A stretch of 64,000 nucleotides of DNA from Saccharomycopsis fibuligera x Saccharomycopsis cf. fibuligera (Eukaryota > Ascomycota > Saccharomycetes > Ascoideales > Saccharomycopsidaceae). This document shows positions 9,843 to 19,538 of this stretch, one piece after another. A program made the translations under genes and the position numbers. Under the pieces are notes generated by a model. It saw nothing but the letters and a program-made list of their open reading frames with translations, was not told where the DNA came from and made no database searches. Positions within the stretch are counted from its first letter, which is position 1. Each line of letters starts with the position of its first letter. The DNA is taken from the NCBI GenBank assembly GCA_001936135.1, contig CP012819.1, forward strand, positions 806,001-870,000. Reading direction: 5' to 3'.

Positions 9843-12800
9843 ATGCCCGTGTCAAAGCTTTCCCTCAAGGTCCTCAACGAGTTGGATCTCGACACCCACT
9901 CTCCCAAAGAAAGCAAAATCAATATCGCGATATCCTCCAGATCCCAATACTTGGTCGACCTCAAGGCCCAGGAAGCCCTCTATTTGAGCAACTTGCAAAA
10001 ACTTCTTGCCTACGCTGAGTCCTCATTAAACTTGAGCAAAAACACCCAGTATGTCTCGTCGATCAAAGATCTCATTGGCCGCCACAATGAGCTTTTCAGC
10101 GTCCTCAGCGCTTCTATTGACCCACACACAAACTACGTCAAACCACTAGCTGAGATATACTGCTTTAGAGACATTAGCCAGTGGGCGCTTAAGTTCAACA
10201 GAAACTATATTAGATACTCCCAGCACTACGACTACAACCCATTTTTGCCAGAATATACCTCGAACTTGCTCAAACTTCCTTTCATAAGGTACAAAGCTCT
10301 TGTCAAGTTGCTCAATAAATTCTACCACTTGTCGCTCAATTTCGAGAATTCGTTGCCTAACTTCCAGTTCAGCGATATCTCCTTGAGCTACATGTTTGTG
10401 GAAATCACTAAAAATTTCGAAAAAAGCGCAAAATTCTCCTCTATACAATGGAACATTGTCAAAGATTTCCTCAATAATGAAAAGTTGTACTTGGACTACT
10501 TTTCTATCAATTTCAGCTCTACCAGAAGCATTGAAACATTGCAAAAAGTCAGCGGCGCGTCGTTTCCCACAAACCATATTTTGAAAAGAGACTACTTTGA
10601 ATTCGAATTCAGCCATCCTTGGGAGAAAACCACTAGCAAAAAGATGATTGAGTTGGTGCTACTAAGTAATAAAGATGTGAATGATTTCAGTCTCATCCAC
10701 AAGTCGCACACCGCTCGCTCTTTGGAAAAACTAGCGAAAATAGAATCCAAACAGGATTTTTTGGCCAGCGCTAATAGCGAAGCCATCGACACAATATTCA
10801 ATTCGCTTGCCAATATCGACCAGACCAATGAAGATATTACCCACAAACGCGAGTTTTCTCAAGTTTCCATGGTTTCGACTGACGCCGTGGAAGAAAGCTA
10901 CAAAGGCTCGCTCAACTTTAGATTTACAGATATTTCCGCATTAGCAATCTGTGCCGTTGATTCAAATATTGGCAGAAACTTGGTTTTTCCCAAATTCGAA
11001 AAAGGTGACCTTTCCCTTAAATCCATCAACAAATCAATCAATGAACTTGTGCTAATTCATAATAACAAGAAATCAGAGTTCGCTTCTCATTCAATTACTA
11101 TCAAGATCTCTTGCTTGGATGATGAACAATTCAATGTCTGGACTCCTTTCATCAAAGAGTTGTTTCCGTATGAGACTATAGAAACTCCTTACTTTCAACA
11201 CCACCATCTTTTGAAAAGCAATCTTGAACTTCATAATGCATTGGGTATCAACTTATCCAGCCTGCTGTTGCCTGCTGCTGCTAGTGATGATACTGCTCAC
11301 ACAAAAGATAATTCTGACGTTAGTGCAACCATTGAACCCTTAAATTTCGAAAAAACTCCGTCTCCAGCATTGACAAAAAGATCTTCTTCTTCGTCTAAAC
11401 AAAGTTCCAGAATAATTATCGAGATTCCTGAACTTGACGCATTTTTAAAACAATTGGAAGCTGATTGTGATATTAGCACTCCAAGAAGCGATAACTTTCA
11501 TTTTGACGAAATATCATATTCCAATAGCGCTGCTGCTGCAATTCATACCACTACTAACACTACTACTACTACTACTACTACTAATAATAATAATAATAAT
11601 AATAATAATGACACCTATCTATCAGCGTCAAGCGGAATGACTAAATCCTCTAGCAGACTTAGTACGATTTCCAAATCTAAAAAAGTTAGCAACTTTGATG
11701 ACATTTTGAAAGAAGATAATGAAAACGACTGGGCTACTACTTGTGCATCTACAAACGCATCAATCAGTGTTGTTCCTAGCGGTCCAAGGGAAATCAAATC
11801 ATACTACAATGACAATCACAATAACTTGAGTGTGAATCTTAGTAATTGTATTAATGGCCCCTCTTCACAGCAATCAAGAACACCACAACAACAGCAGCTG
11901 CATAAACAACTTGGTAGTTCGAGTAACTCTGGAAGTATCAGCATCAATGAATTCAAGTATCTCAAAATGCCAACATCCCATTCTGCAAACTCAAACATTT
12001 CAAAGTCAATCAAAGAAGAACATGAAGATGCAGACACTGCGCATAATAATGGGAACAGTGAGAACAACAGCAAAAACATGCAGCAACAATCTTTTGTGAG
12101 TGCTTTTAGAACCCCTGCAATTGTTATGATGGATAAAAGCAACAGCAAAAGCACAGAATACTTGTTGCCTGCTAAGCTTCCTGGTGCTGCTAAATCCAAT
12201 TCATCAACTCCCGCACTTACTTTGGTCCCTTCTGAGCACCATAACGACGAATTTACTGGGTCTCCTAGTAATAATAACAGCAAGCAATCGTTTGAAACCA
12301 AACCTACTAAATTCACCCTTCTCAAGAAAAAACCTCAAACTGGTAATAATGCATTCTCGTCGCAAAAATCCAGCTTTAGAAGGCTCTTTAGCAGAGCTAT
12401 CAAGTCTAAAAAGATTGAGTCCAACAGAAAGAGAGAAAGTTTCCTTCCTCAAGCAACTTCTGAAATGCAACAACAAGTCAACCAAATTACAGATGCTGCT
12501 AACGCTAACACCACTGCTACTGCTGTCAACACTAACAATAATCCAAATATGGCTAGTCCAATTATTTCTGCTGATGGTTTCATTCCTGTTGTTGCCAAAC
12601 AAGTTCCTGAAGGTCCAGTTATTAGCAAAAAGAGAGCTCAGGAATCAGTTAATCTTAGCGTTTCTCCATCTCAAAGAAGATTGTCTAGCTATCAGAACTC
12701 AATGAAGAGAAGATCGTTTAACGGTTACAATGATCCTTATTCAATTTCCAAATCTAATACCAATAAGCCGTCAATTTCCAAAAGTGGATCAAGAAACTCA

Positions 12801-15599
12801 ATTGGTAAAGGTTCTGTTGGCAAAAACAACAAGAGCAACAACAGCATCAACAGCAAACTACCTTCTGGTATGAAATTGGAAATTTCTAAGCAGCAAAAGC
12901 TATTTGATGAATTGTTGAACTTAACTCCGACTGCTGGTGCTGCTGGTGCTGGTGCTTCTCGTGGTGCATCCAATGGTGGCCTTGATAGTACTGAAGCTAG
13001 CCCAGCTGCTTCCAAGTACTACATACCTAACAACTATTCTGTCTCTGCTCTTCAAACGACTCCATCAAAGAGCAATGATGAGGATAATCTCAATGTTATG
13101 GGCCAAAATAGTAAATTGAACCTTTCTAGCCCAGCTAAAATCATCAATGGCATGGATCACACTAATTTGAACAGTCCGCATAAGTTGAACTTCAACAAAG
13201 TGCAAATAACCGACAAGTCACCAAGTTCCACCAGTTTCTTGTCTCAATCAACAAGTATTTCTAATTCATCTTTTGTGACTGGCTTAACTCACCAAGAAAC
13301 TAGCACTAATGATTTGAATGTGATTTTGGAGCATTCTGATGATGAAAATGAAGTCACTGTTCATGAGAAATTTGATGCTATTGCAACCATTACTAATGCT
13401 AATGACCATCAGGATGATGCAGTTGTTTCCGATGATGAAGATATTCCAATTCCTAAAGAAGAATTCCTTGGTATAAGTCAAGCTAATTCTGCTTGCACTA
13501 CACCTGTCAAGAGAGTACAAAAAGATAGCCTTGTTACTCCTATAGCCGCTAGTTCTGTTATTAGTACTGCTCCTACTACTGCTGACAGCTCAGTTTCCAA
13601 TAGCGCTGATACGTCAATGGATACTTCTGAATCCTGTTCTAATGTGAACTACCTTAGCAATTTTGGTAAAGAATACGAGCCAAGATTTTACTCTCCCGAA
13701 AAGGAGAAAAAGGGCCGAAAATCTATTCTTGGTGCCAAAATCTCCTTAAAACGCAAAAAATCGCTTGATTTTGAAATGGTTACAAAGATTGCTCCAATTA
13801 AAGAAAATCGTAATATGGATGCTACTACTACTGCTGCTAACGGTAGTCTCAATTCTCCTGTTTCCGCAACTTCTGTGGTTGTTGATCATCATCCAGAGGC
13901 AGGTTTCGCTCTTGGAGCACCTACTGTTCGTAACATCAAGTCATTAAATAACTTGAGTGCAAATGAATCTAAAGTAAGCATTGCTACAAGTAGTGGTGGC
14001 GCTGGCGTGCAAAGAGCCAATTCTACTCATACCAACAAATCAACACTTACCAACTTGTCAATAATCTCCTCGTTGAACAACAGCTCTAGAGAAACTATTA
14101 CTAAATCCAAGGAAACTCTCACCAAATCAAAAGACACTCTCAATGCTAATTCTGTTGCTGCTGCAGGCGCCGCCAACGGGAAAGAAACCGTTAGACTGAG
14201 TACTTTTGATGCATTAAAAAACAAAGTAACTTCTCCTCTTGCCAAAAGTTTCAAAAAGGACAAGAATTTGAAGAAGTTGAAAGTCAACACTTCTTTTGCT
14301 GCTCCTAATGGTGGAGCCTCTGCGGCATTTACAAGCGCTGACTCAGTTGCTCCAACTTCTGATATTCCAACTCCAGTAACTGCTAGCAGCAGTACTTCGA
14401 GTTTCCTGTCCCTTACTGAAAGATGTATGGCCAATTTGGAAAATTGTGTGGTTGTTCACAAAGAATGCGTGTTGGTTTCACTTTGGAAAAAAGATCACTG
14501 GGCCCTAATAGAAACAGAACCGCTTTATTTGGAAGTTGCTATCTCTGTTGAGCAAAGTTATTTGCATTTTTTCAAAAGCAATTCACTGAAATCAGTTTCT
14601 TCAATTAAACCATTCTTGGCCTTACCAATCAATTCTAGCTGCTACATTATGAGAAACAGTAATAACGTTGATGTTCAAGTAAAATCTTTTGACGAAGTTT
14701 CCAAAAAATCAATATTGGTTTGCTTACGTTCTGGTAGTGTTAGCAGTGCCAATATCTTGGTGCAGGCTTTAGAGTATGCATTGAAAGATCATACCAAGAA
14801 CTCATTGATGAAAACTCGTCAACAGTTGTCTAACAATTCATCACATTCCTTTTTCAGTTATGAATCTTCTGTATCTTCAAATAATGGTAGCAGAAGCGTT
14901 ACCTCGGATAGTATCTCTTCAGCTTCTGCACCACCTTCAGAAGTTAGTAGTGGTTCTATTGGGAAAGATGCGTCCTTGTTATCATCGTCAGCAACAGCAG
15001 CAGCAATTGCTATGGCGTTGGCTGGTCCACCACCTCAGTCAGCTAAATCTAACCTTTCATTCACTATTCCTTCACCAATTTCCGAAACTGGTTCTGAATA
15101 TTTGATGAATCAGATACCTATTGCTGGACAAAGTCCAAATGCTTCATTGTTATCAATCAATCAGCAAATGTCTTCATTGAGTATTGATAATAAAAACAGC
15201 ACTACTGCTGCAGCTGCAGCTACTTCAAATAATGATAACTTGAATATATTAACAACTAGAAAAATTAGATTTCACAAAAAATCTAGCATTTCTGGAAAAT
15301 GGGCCCCAATAACCATAGCTAAACTTAAAGTCATCTCATTGCCACAAAAACAAGATCAATTTAGAATTATTATCAATGAGTATAAAACCGATAAAAGTTT
15401 AATTGACTCGGTTATAAATGGCTCTAAATGTCAACGCATTGGACAAACTGGAGTCTGTATAATTGTTCAAAGTAAAGACGGGATCACATTCACTAATAAG
15501 CCAAATTATTTAATTGAATCTCGAAATGAAGTTGAGGCGGATGATTTGTTTGAAATTTTGGCACAGCAAAGGAAGCCTAAAGTGGTAAGCACTTTGTGA
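9843..15599 (+). CDS. Large DH-PH-like protein, possible Rho guanine nucleotide exchange factor
   Basis: This is an uninterrupted 1918-residue frame that I cannot match to a named yeast gene. Residues about 35-240 look like a Dbl-homology domain: LKAQEALYLSNLQKLL resembles the first conserved DH helix, and FLPEYTSNLLKLPFIRYKALVKLLNKF resembles the helix around the L-PxxRxxxY-LLL motif. Residues about 250-440 could be the linked PH domain (LNFRFTDISALAICAV..., ending FNVWTPFIKELF). Residues about 450-1520 are low complexity, Ser/Asn/Thr-rich, with Thr and Asn runs near 575-590 and basic clusters. Two further PH-like stretches lie at about 1530-1650 (ENCVVVHKECVLVSLWKKDHW...) and 1790-1912 (KKSSISGKWAPITIAKLKVI..., VCIIVQSKDG). 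Such proteins usually act at the cortex on Rho GTPases. The ATG at 9843 is the first in frame. Codons shift from C-ending near the 5' end to T-ending later. Function is inferred from fold-like patterns only. Confidence 0.55.
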   Translation: MPVSKLSLKVLNELDLDTHSPKESKINIAISSRSQYLVDLKAQEALYLSNLQKLLAYAESSLNLSKNTQYVSSIKDLIGRHNELFSVLSASIDPHTNYVKPLAEIYCFRDISQWALKFNRNYIRYSQHYDYNPFLPEYTSNLLKLPFIRYKALVKLLNKFYHLSLNFENSLPNFQFSDISLSYMFVEITKNFEKSAKFSSIQWNIVKDFLNNEKLYLDYFSINFSSTRSIETLQKVSGASFPTNHILKRDYFEFEFSHPWEKTTSKKMIELVLLSNKDVNDFSLIHKSHTARSLEKLAKIESKQDFLASANSEAIDTIFNSLANIDQTNEDITHKREFSQVSMVSTDAVEESYKGSLNFRFTDISALAICAVDSNIGRNLVFPKFEKGDLSLKSINKSINELVLIHNNKKSEFASHSITIKISCLDDEQFNVWTPFIKELFPYETIETPYFQHHHLLKSNLELHNALGINLSSLLLPAAASDDTAHTKDNSDVSATIEPLNFEKTPSPALTKRSSSSSKQSSRIIIEIPELDAFLKQLEADCDISTPRSDNFHFDEISYSNSAAAAIHTTTNTTTTTTTTNNNNNNNNNDTYLSASSGMTKSSSRLSTISKSKKVSNFDDILKEDNENDWATTCASTNASISVVPSGPREIKSYYNDNHNNLSVNLSNCINGPSSQQSRTPQQQQLHKQLGSSSNSGSISINEFKYLKMPTSHSANSNISKSIKEEHEDADTAHNNGNSENNSKNMQQQSFVSAFRTPAIVMMDKSNSKSTEYLLPAKLPGAAKSNSSTPALTLVPSEHHNDEFTGSPSNNNSKQSFETKPTKFTLLKKKPQTGNNAFSSQKSSFRRLFSRAIKSKKIESNRKRESFLPQATSEMQQQVNQITDAANANTTATAVNTNNNPNMASPIISADGFIPVVAKQVPEGPVISKKRAQESVNLSVSPSQRRLSSYQNSMKRRSFNGYNDPYSISKSNTNKPSISKSGSRNSIGKGSVGKNNKSNNSINSKLPSGMKLEISKQQKLFDELLNLTPTAGAAGAGASRGASNGGLDSTEASPAASKYYIPNNYSVSALQTTPSKSNDEDNLNVMGQNSKLNLSSPAKIINGMDHTNLNSPHKLNFNKVQITDKSPSSTSFLSQSTSISNSSFVTGLTHQETSTNDLNVILEHSDDENEVTVHEKFDAIATITNANDHQDDAVVSDDEDIPIPKEEFLGISQANSACTTPVKRVQKDSLVTPIAASSVISTAPTTADSSVSNSADTSMDTSESCSNVNYLSNFGKEYEPRFYSPEKEKKGRKSILGAKISLKRKKSLDFEMVTKIAPIKENRNMDATTTAANGSLNSPVSATSVVVDHHPEAGFALGAPTVRNIKSLNNLSANESKVSIATSSGGAGVQRANSTHTNKSTLTNLSIISSLNNSSRETITKSKETLTKSKDTLNANSVAAAGAANGKETVRLSTFDALKNKVTSPLAKSFKKDKNLKKLKVNTSFAAPNGGASAAFTSADSVAPTSDIPTPVTASSSTSSFLSLTERCMANLENCVVVHKECVLVSLWKKDHWALIETEPLYLEVAISVEQSYLHFFKSNSLKSVSSIKPFLALPINSSCYIMRNSNNVDVQVKSFDEVSKKSILVCLRSGSVSSANILVQALEYALKDHTKNSLMKTRQQLSNNSSHSFFSYESSVSSNNGSRSVTSDSISSASAPPSEVSSGSIGKDASLLSSSATAAAIAMALAGPPPQSAKSNLSFTIPSPISETGSEYLMNQIPIAGQSPNASLLSINQQMSSLSIDNKNSTTAAAAATSNNDNLNILTTRKIRFHKKSSISGKWAPITIAKLKVISLPQKQDQFRIIINEYKTDKSLIDSVINGSKCQRIGQTGVCIIVQSKDGITFTNKPNYLIESRNEVEADDLFEILAQQRKPKVVSTL

Positions 15600-16061
15600 A
15601 TGTAATTTTTCTTTTTCTTTTTCTTTTTTATTTTATTTCCTCATGATGTCTTTTTTTGTATTGTTTTCTTCATTTTCTTTTGTATCACCATCATGTTATT
15701 TTATAGACAGCTGGTTAACTTTTCAAGTACCGCTGTCAGTGTAATGTTAGTAACAATAATCATAATCATAATAATTGAAAGATTCTTATCTTTTTACTTC
15801 TAACCCTTTTTCAACTTATTTTTTTCCTTTTTTTTTTTCCTAATTTGTCTTTCATAAACTAGATTTGCTAAACTTGCCAGACTTGTCAAATTAGATAGAC
15901 TTTTTCTGCTATAATGTACAATAGATAAAATTCATTAATTAATAGCTTTGAACTTATTTGCTTTCGCTGCTTTTCTCCTTCCCCCTTTTTTTTATTATAT
16001 AATATATCACTACGTGAGTGTTCTGAAGTTTTACAACAGGCAGTACAGATACTAAAATTTT

Positions 16062-16100
<39 letters not shown>

Positions 16101-17096
16101 TTATTTTTCTTAATGGGTTTAATATTCGACTTGAATGCTGCGTTCAGTAAACTTTTTTTCAAAATCCAAAGATAAGGCTCTAAAGAAAATGATAATTAAA
16201 ATTTTTATTTCTTTGTATGTGTGTGTATGTGTGTGTGATGGTGGAGGGAGAAACGGGATTTGAAAAACCAAAAGTTGAGACAAGAGATATATAAAGATAA
16301 AATAAAATAAAATGATAAGTACACACTATAGTATAATATAATATAATAATTAAGTTAACCGTCGGTTAGCCTGACCAAAGTTCATAAAGAACTGTACCGT
16401 GATGCGATTTCAATTGTTGGTCTTTTTCAATAAAATTTCACCAAGTATAGCAAGACTCAAGTTTCTTTGTTGATAAAATGTTTCTTGCTAAAAGACAAGC
16501 CAAAACAGTTTATTTGTCAATGGTTTCCACCTGACTTTTGTTGCTTTTTTCGTATTTCAATTCGATCAATACTTGTAATTGCAAAGGTTAACAAAAAAGC
16601 AGATGTGATAAAATTAAGTGTTGGTATGACTTAAAATTTGGTATCAGCATTGCAAAACAACTCCAAATAACAACACTGGTAAAATTGGAATAGAACTTCT
16701 TGGTTAGCAACAGACAGTAACCAGCAAACAGCAAATAGCTAGGAAACGGAAGGGGAAAAAAGGAAATAGCAGGAGCGGGTTAAAATGATTAAAAAAAAGA
16801 TAGGTAATAGCATAAAGGAACGACATGATATGAGCATAATAAACATTAAAGGAGTGACATGACAATATTGAGTAAAAACACAAACGACGATAAAATGGGA
16901 AAAAAAAAATAAAGCAAAACTAATAATAAGAAACTTCACCTGAAAGTAAAATGAAAGTTGAAAATGATATAAAAAAAGTGTTAAAAAAATCTAGACAACT
17001 AAATGGAAAGGTAACGATGACAATGCAAAACGAGCTATGAATCAAACAGCGGAATTACGGTAATGAAGTTGAATCATGAGAAAGCTTGAAATTAAG
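15600..17096. other. Intergenic, convergent 3' regions (1.5 kb)
   Basis: A/T-rich DNA between the DH-PH-like gene and ACF2. It contains a 35-T run (16064-16098) and a TG-rich stretch near 16216-16239. An exact GTTAGTA (minus-strand TACTAAC) near 15750 has no matching donor. I see no gene. Confidence 0.6.
16064..16098 (+). repeat. Poly-T tract, 35 bases
   Basis: Uninterrupted T run in the convergent intergenic region. Length polymorphism would be expected. Confidence 0.9.
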
Positions 17097-19538
17097 TTAA
17101 TTGGCGCCCCCAATACCTGCGATATAAGCTAAACACCAAGTCAAGCTCATACCACCATCCAAAAATCCACGATTGAAATTATCCACGCTGAAAAAATTCC
17201 ATGCCATTTTTGGATCCATTAAAGCAGTGTTCAACATTAGAATCCCCTTCCAGCCATCATTGACTTTATCAACATGATTGGCTAATAATTGGTCCCATTC
17301 TTCCTTAACAAATTCTCTAGAACGGTAATATGATGATAATGGAGTGATTGGAATCATATGGATACCTTGAATGTATTCCAAGTTGGCACCAAAATAAGTG
17401 GCATGATGACATTTATTTTCAAAAACGATACCAGGAACTTTATTTCCAATGAAATTTTTTGGCTGATTTTTATTATCATCCTTCATTAAGATATAGTTAT
17501 TGCACACTCTTCTCAAGATACTCAACTGCAAATTTGATCTGAATACTAAGTTTTCATCATTAACAACTTGCCCCCATAATTTGAGGCCATAGTAAGCATT
17601 ATAGTCTTCAGAACTACTTTCTTGATCTTTACCATCAGCAGAGGCGAATAACCCTTTAGCAAATGAGTGACCACGAAACCAATCAAAAGATCTGTAAACT
17701 GGAAAATATGGGTCATCTTCAGAAGGATTGGCAAAATCTCTGATTAAAAAGTTGATATATTTGGCATTTTTGTCAAGCCAGTTACCGCCTAATTCTCTAT
17801 CGATTTTCCCTAATATTGCAGCAGAATGAACATGGTAGCCATAATGGAAATGATGGTCATTATAGTAGGAGTTACCAAAGTCCAAATTTGGATCACTACC
17901 CAAACCTGCTTTTGAAATTAACCCTTTCCACTTGGTATCGTATACCAATGGTTGTATCTGTTGATTTTTAATGAATCTGTCAAAAGCTCTGGATAGCTTA
18001 TCAAGAATGACTCTGGTCTTCTCTTGATCATGCAAAATATAGTGACTCACATACAAAATGTAAGCGTATTTGTCCAACTGCTTACCACTGAAGTACATCG
18101 AATCCAAATTTGAAAATCCTTCTATATCATCATTCACTTCCACAGCTAAAGCTTGAGAAATTTTCTGTAATGCGTTGTCATTATAATAATTTCCGTTGGA
18201 CAAATTATCAGGATTGTAGTCAGGCAATGATGACCAGGGATCAAAGTTGATGTTTGAAGGCAAACTATCTTCTATGAATTCAAATTTGTCACTTAAAAAA
18301 GCTCTCATCTTACCGAAAACCGTAGAATCTAAAATAAGATTAGTCAGGTATGTTTGCATAGTTGGCGTGAAAGACTCTACATGGTGAGGGAAAGCCCACA
18401 TTATTGGTCTATTCAACAAAGATTGACCAGTTGAATTGAATTTGAAGCAATAATTAGCATTAGTTTCACTGTTTTTCTTTGCCTTCAAATCAATAGAGGT
18501 AACGTAAGTACCTGCAACACGATCGTAGTAGTCGCTAAAGCCGCAACAGACTTGAATAGTGACTTTTGAAAATTTGTGATCGGAAACAATACGATTGTTG
18601 TCAACCCTGTTTAAATTGTTGGAAGCATCTGCGGTGCTATAATCACTGACGTATAATGACCATACAACGTCATTGAATAACACAATCTTATACTTTTTCA
18701 ATCTAAAAAAAGAATATTCAGTTGATAGAGGGATCTGTTCAAAAGATTTGAATCCAACTATAGAATTCAACTCAAAAGTTAAGTTTTCATAAACAGCGGT
18801 CACAAACCCCATTCCTTGCACTATGCTTGAAGAAAAAAACTCATTTGGATTAGCAGTGTTAGAAAACTTCAAATCGGCACTAAACTGCAACAAATTGTTC
18901 AATGAGAGCTTCAAACTATCCTTATTGGTAAACTCAGTGGCAGAAAAAATAATTGACTTTATCCCAATTGGATTCAAATAGTACTCTGCCGGATTTCCTG
19001 GACCGTAAACCTTTTGATTATCCTGGATGTGATACACTGCGAGACCGTAGTAATCGTTTCTGGAGTAGGACAAGGAGTATGGATTTGTCCACACCGTACA
19101 TGATTGATCGCCCAACAATAAATTACCGTAGAATTTGTTGGTTTCTATTGGCTTACTGTTTGCCGGAGAGTCAATGTTGATAAGGGGCAATGGGTGATCA
19201 GAAGCGCCAAAGTACTCTATCGGGTTGTCGTTGGCAATAGGAGCGTTGAATATACTGTTGTTGTAGTCTTTGAAGTTGTTCCCAGAGTTCTCTGGTCTCA
19301 AAGGTATTGGCGGAGGAGCTTGATGACCTGGAGCTTGAGCTTGAGCTTGAGCTGGAGCTGGAGCTGGAGCTGGAGCTGGAGCTGGAACGTCGTTGCCTGA
19401 AGGTGCATTAGTCGTTAGCTCGCCAAACTTAGACACCAATTTGCTGAAAAGATGATGATGTTTACCGGAAGCCTGCTGAGGTTGTTGCGACTGGTCTGCT
19501 CCGGGCAAAGGCATAGGAGGCCTATCATAGCTGGACAT
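17097..19538 (-). CDS. ACF2: Endo-1,3-beta-glucanase, glycoside hydrolase family 81
   Basis: This 813-residue GH81 enzyme cleaves internal beta-1,3-glucan bonds. It aligns closely with S. cerevisiae Acf2/Eng2: KPIETNKFYGNLLLGDQ, IVQGMGFVTAVYENL, NIDSMYFSG-type SNLDSMYFSGKQLDKYAYIL, then the GH81 core DFGNSYYNDHHFHYGYH, RSFDWFRGHSFAKGLF, DGKDQESSSEDYNAYYGLKLWG and KVNDGWKGILMLNTALMDPK. The conserved Asp and Glu residues of the YNDHHFHYG and QESSSED motifs are present. The N-terminal 80 residues are Pro/Gln-rich and include a PA/QA repeat encoded by GAGCTT/GAGCTG units (19331-19386). The first ATG is 19536-19538 and gives a cytosolic-looking start (MSSYDRPPMPLPG), as in intracellular Eng2. The frame stays open for 22 more codons upstream and encodes a basic-plus-hydrophobic stretch with no ATG; see findings. 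Confidence 0.92.
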   Translation of the reverse strand: MSSYDRPPMPLPGADQSQQPQQASGKHHHLFSKLVSKFGELTTNAPSGNDVPAPAPAPAPAPAQAQAQAPGHQAPPPIPLRPENSGNNFKDYNNSIFNAPIANDNPIEYFGASDHPLPLINIDSPANSKPIETNKFYGNLLLGDQSCTVWTNPYSLSYSRNDYYGLAVYHIQDNQKVYGPGNPAEYYLNPIGIKSIIFSATEFTNKDSLKLSLNNLLQFSADLKFSNTANPNEFFSSSIVQGMGFVTAVYENLTFELNSIVGFKSFEQIPLSTEYSFFRLKKYKIVLFNDVVWSLYVSDYSTADASNNLNRVDNNRIVSDHKFSKVTIQVCCGFSDYYDRVAGTYVTSIDLKAKKNSETNANYCFKFNSTGQSLLNRPIMWAFPHHVESFTPTMQTYLTNLILDSTVFGKMRAFLSDKFEFIEDSLPSNINFDPWSSLPDYNPDNLSNGNYYNDNALQKISQALAVEVNDDIEGFSNLDSMYFSGKQLDKYAYILYVSHYILHDQEKTRVILDKLSRAFDRFIKNQQIQPLVYDTKWKGLISKAGLGSDPNLDFGNSYYNDHHFHYGYHVHSAAILGKIDRELGGNWLDKNAKYINFLIRDFANPSEDDPYFPVYRSFDWFRGHSFAKGLFASADGKDQESSSEDYNAYYGLKLWGQVVNDENLVFRSNLQLSILRRVCNNYILMKDDNKNQPKNFIGNKVPGIVFENKCHHATYFGANLEYIQGIHMIPITPLSSYYRSREFVKEEWDQLLANHVDKVNDGWKGILMLNTALMDPKMAWNFFSVDNFNRGFLDGGMSLTWCLAYIAGIGGAN
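19331..19386 (-). repeat. GAGCTK hexanucleotide repeat within ACF2
   Basis: Nine tandem hexamers, GAGCTT then GAGCTG on the plus strand, encode alternating Gln-Ala and Pro-Ala dipeptides in the ACF2 N-terminus. It is likely to vary in length between strains. Confidence 0.85.

Noticed and set aside
16014-16063. GTGAGT...TACTAAA...TTTTAG, intron-like
   Set aside because: Branch motif is inexact, the span is only about 50 bases, DNA is A/T-rich, and no gene flanks it.
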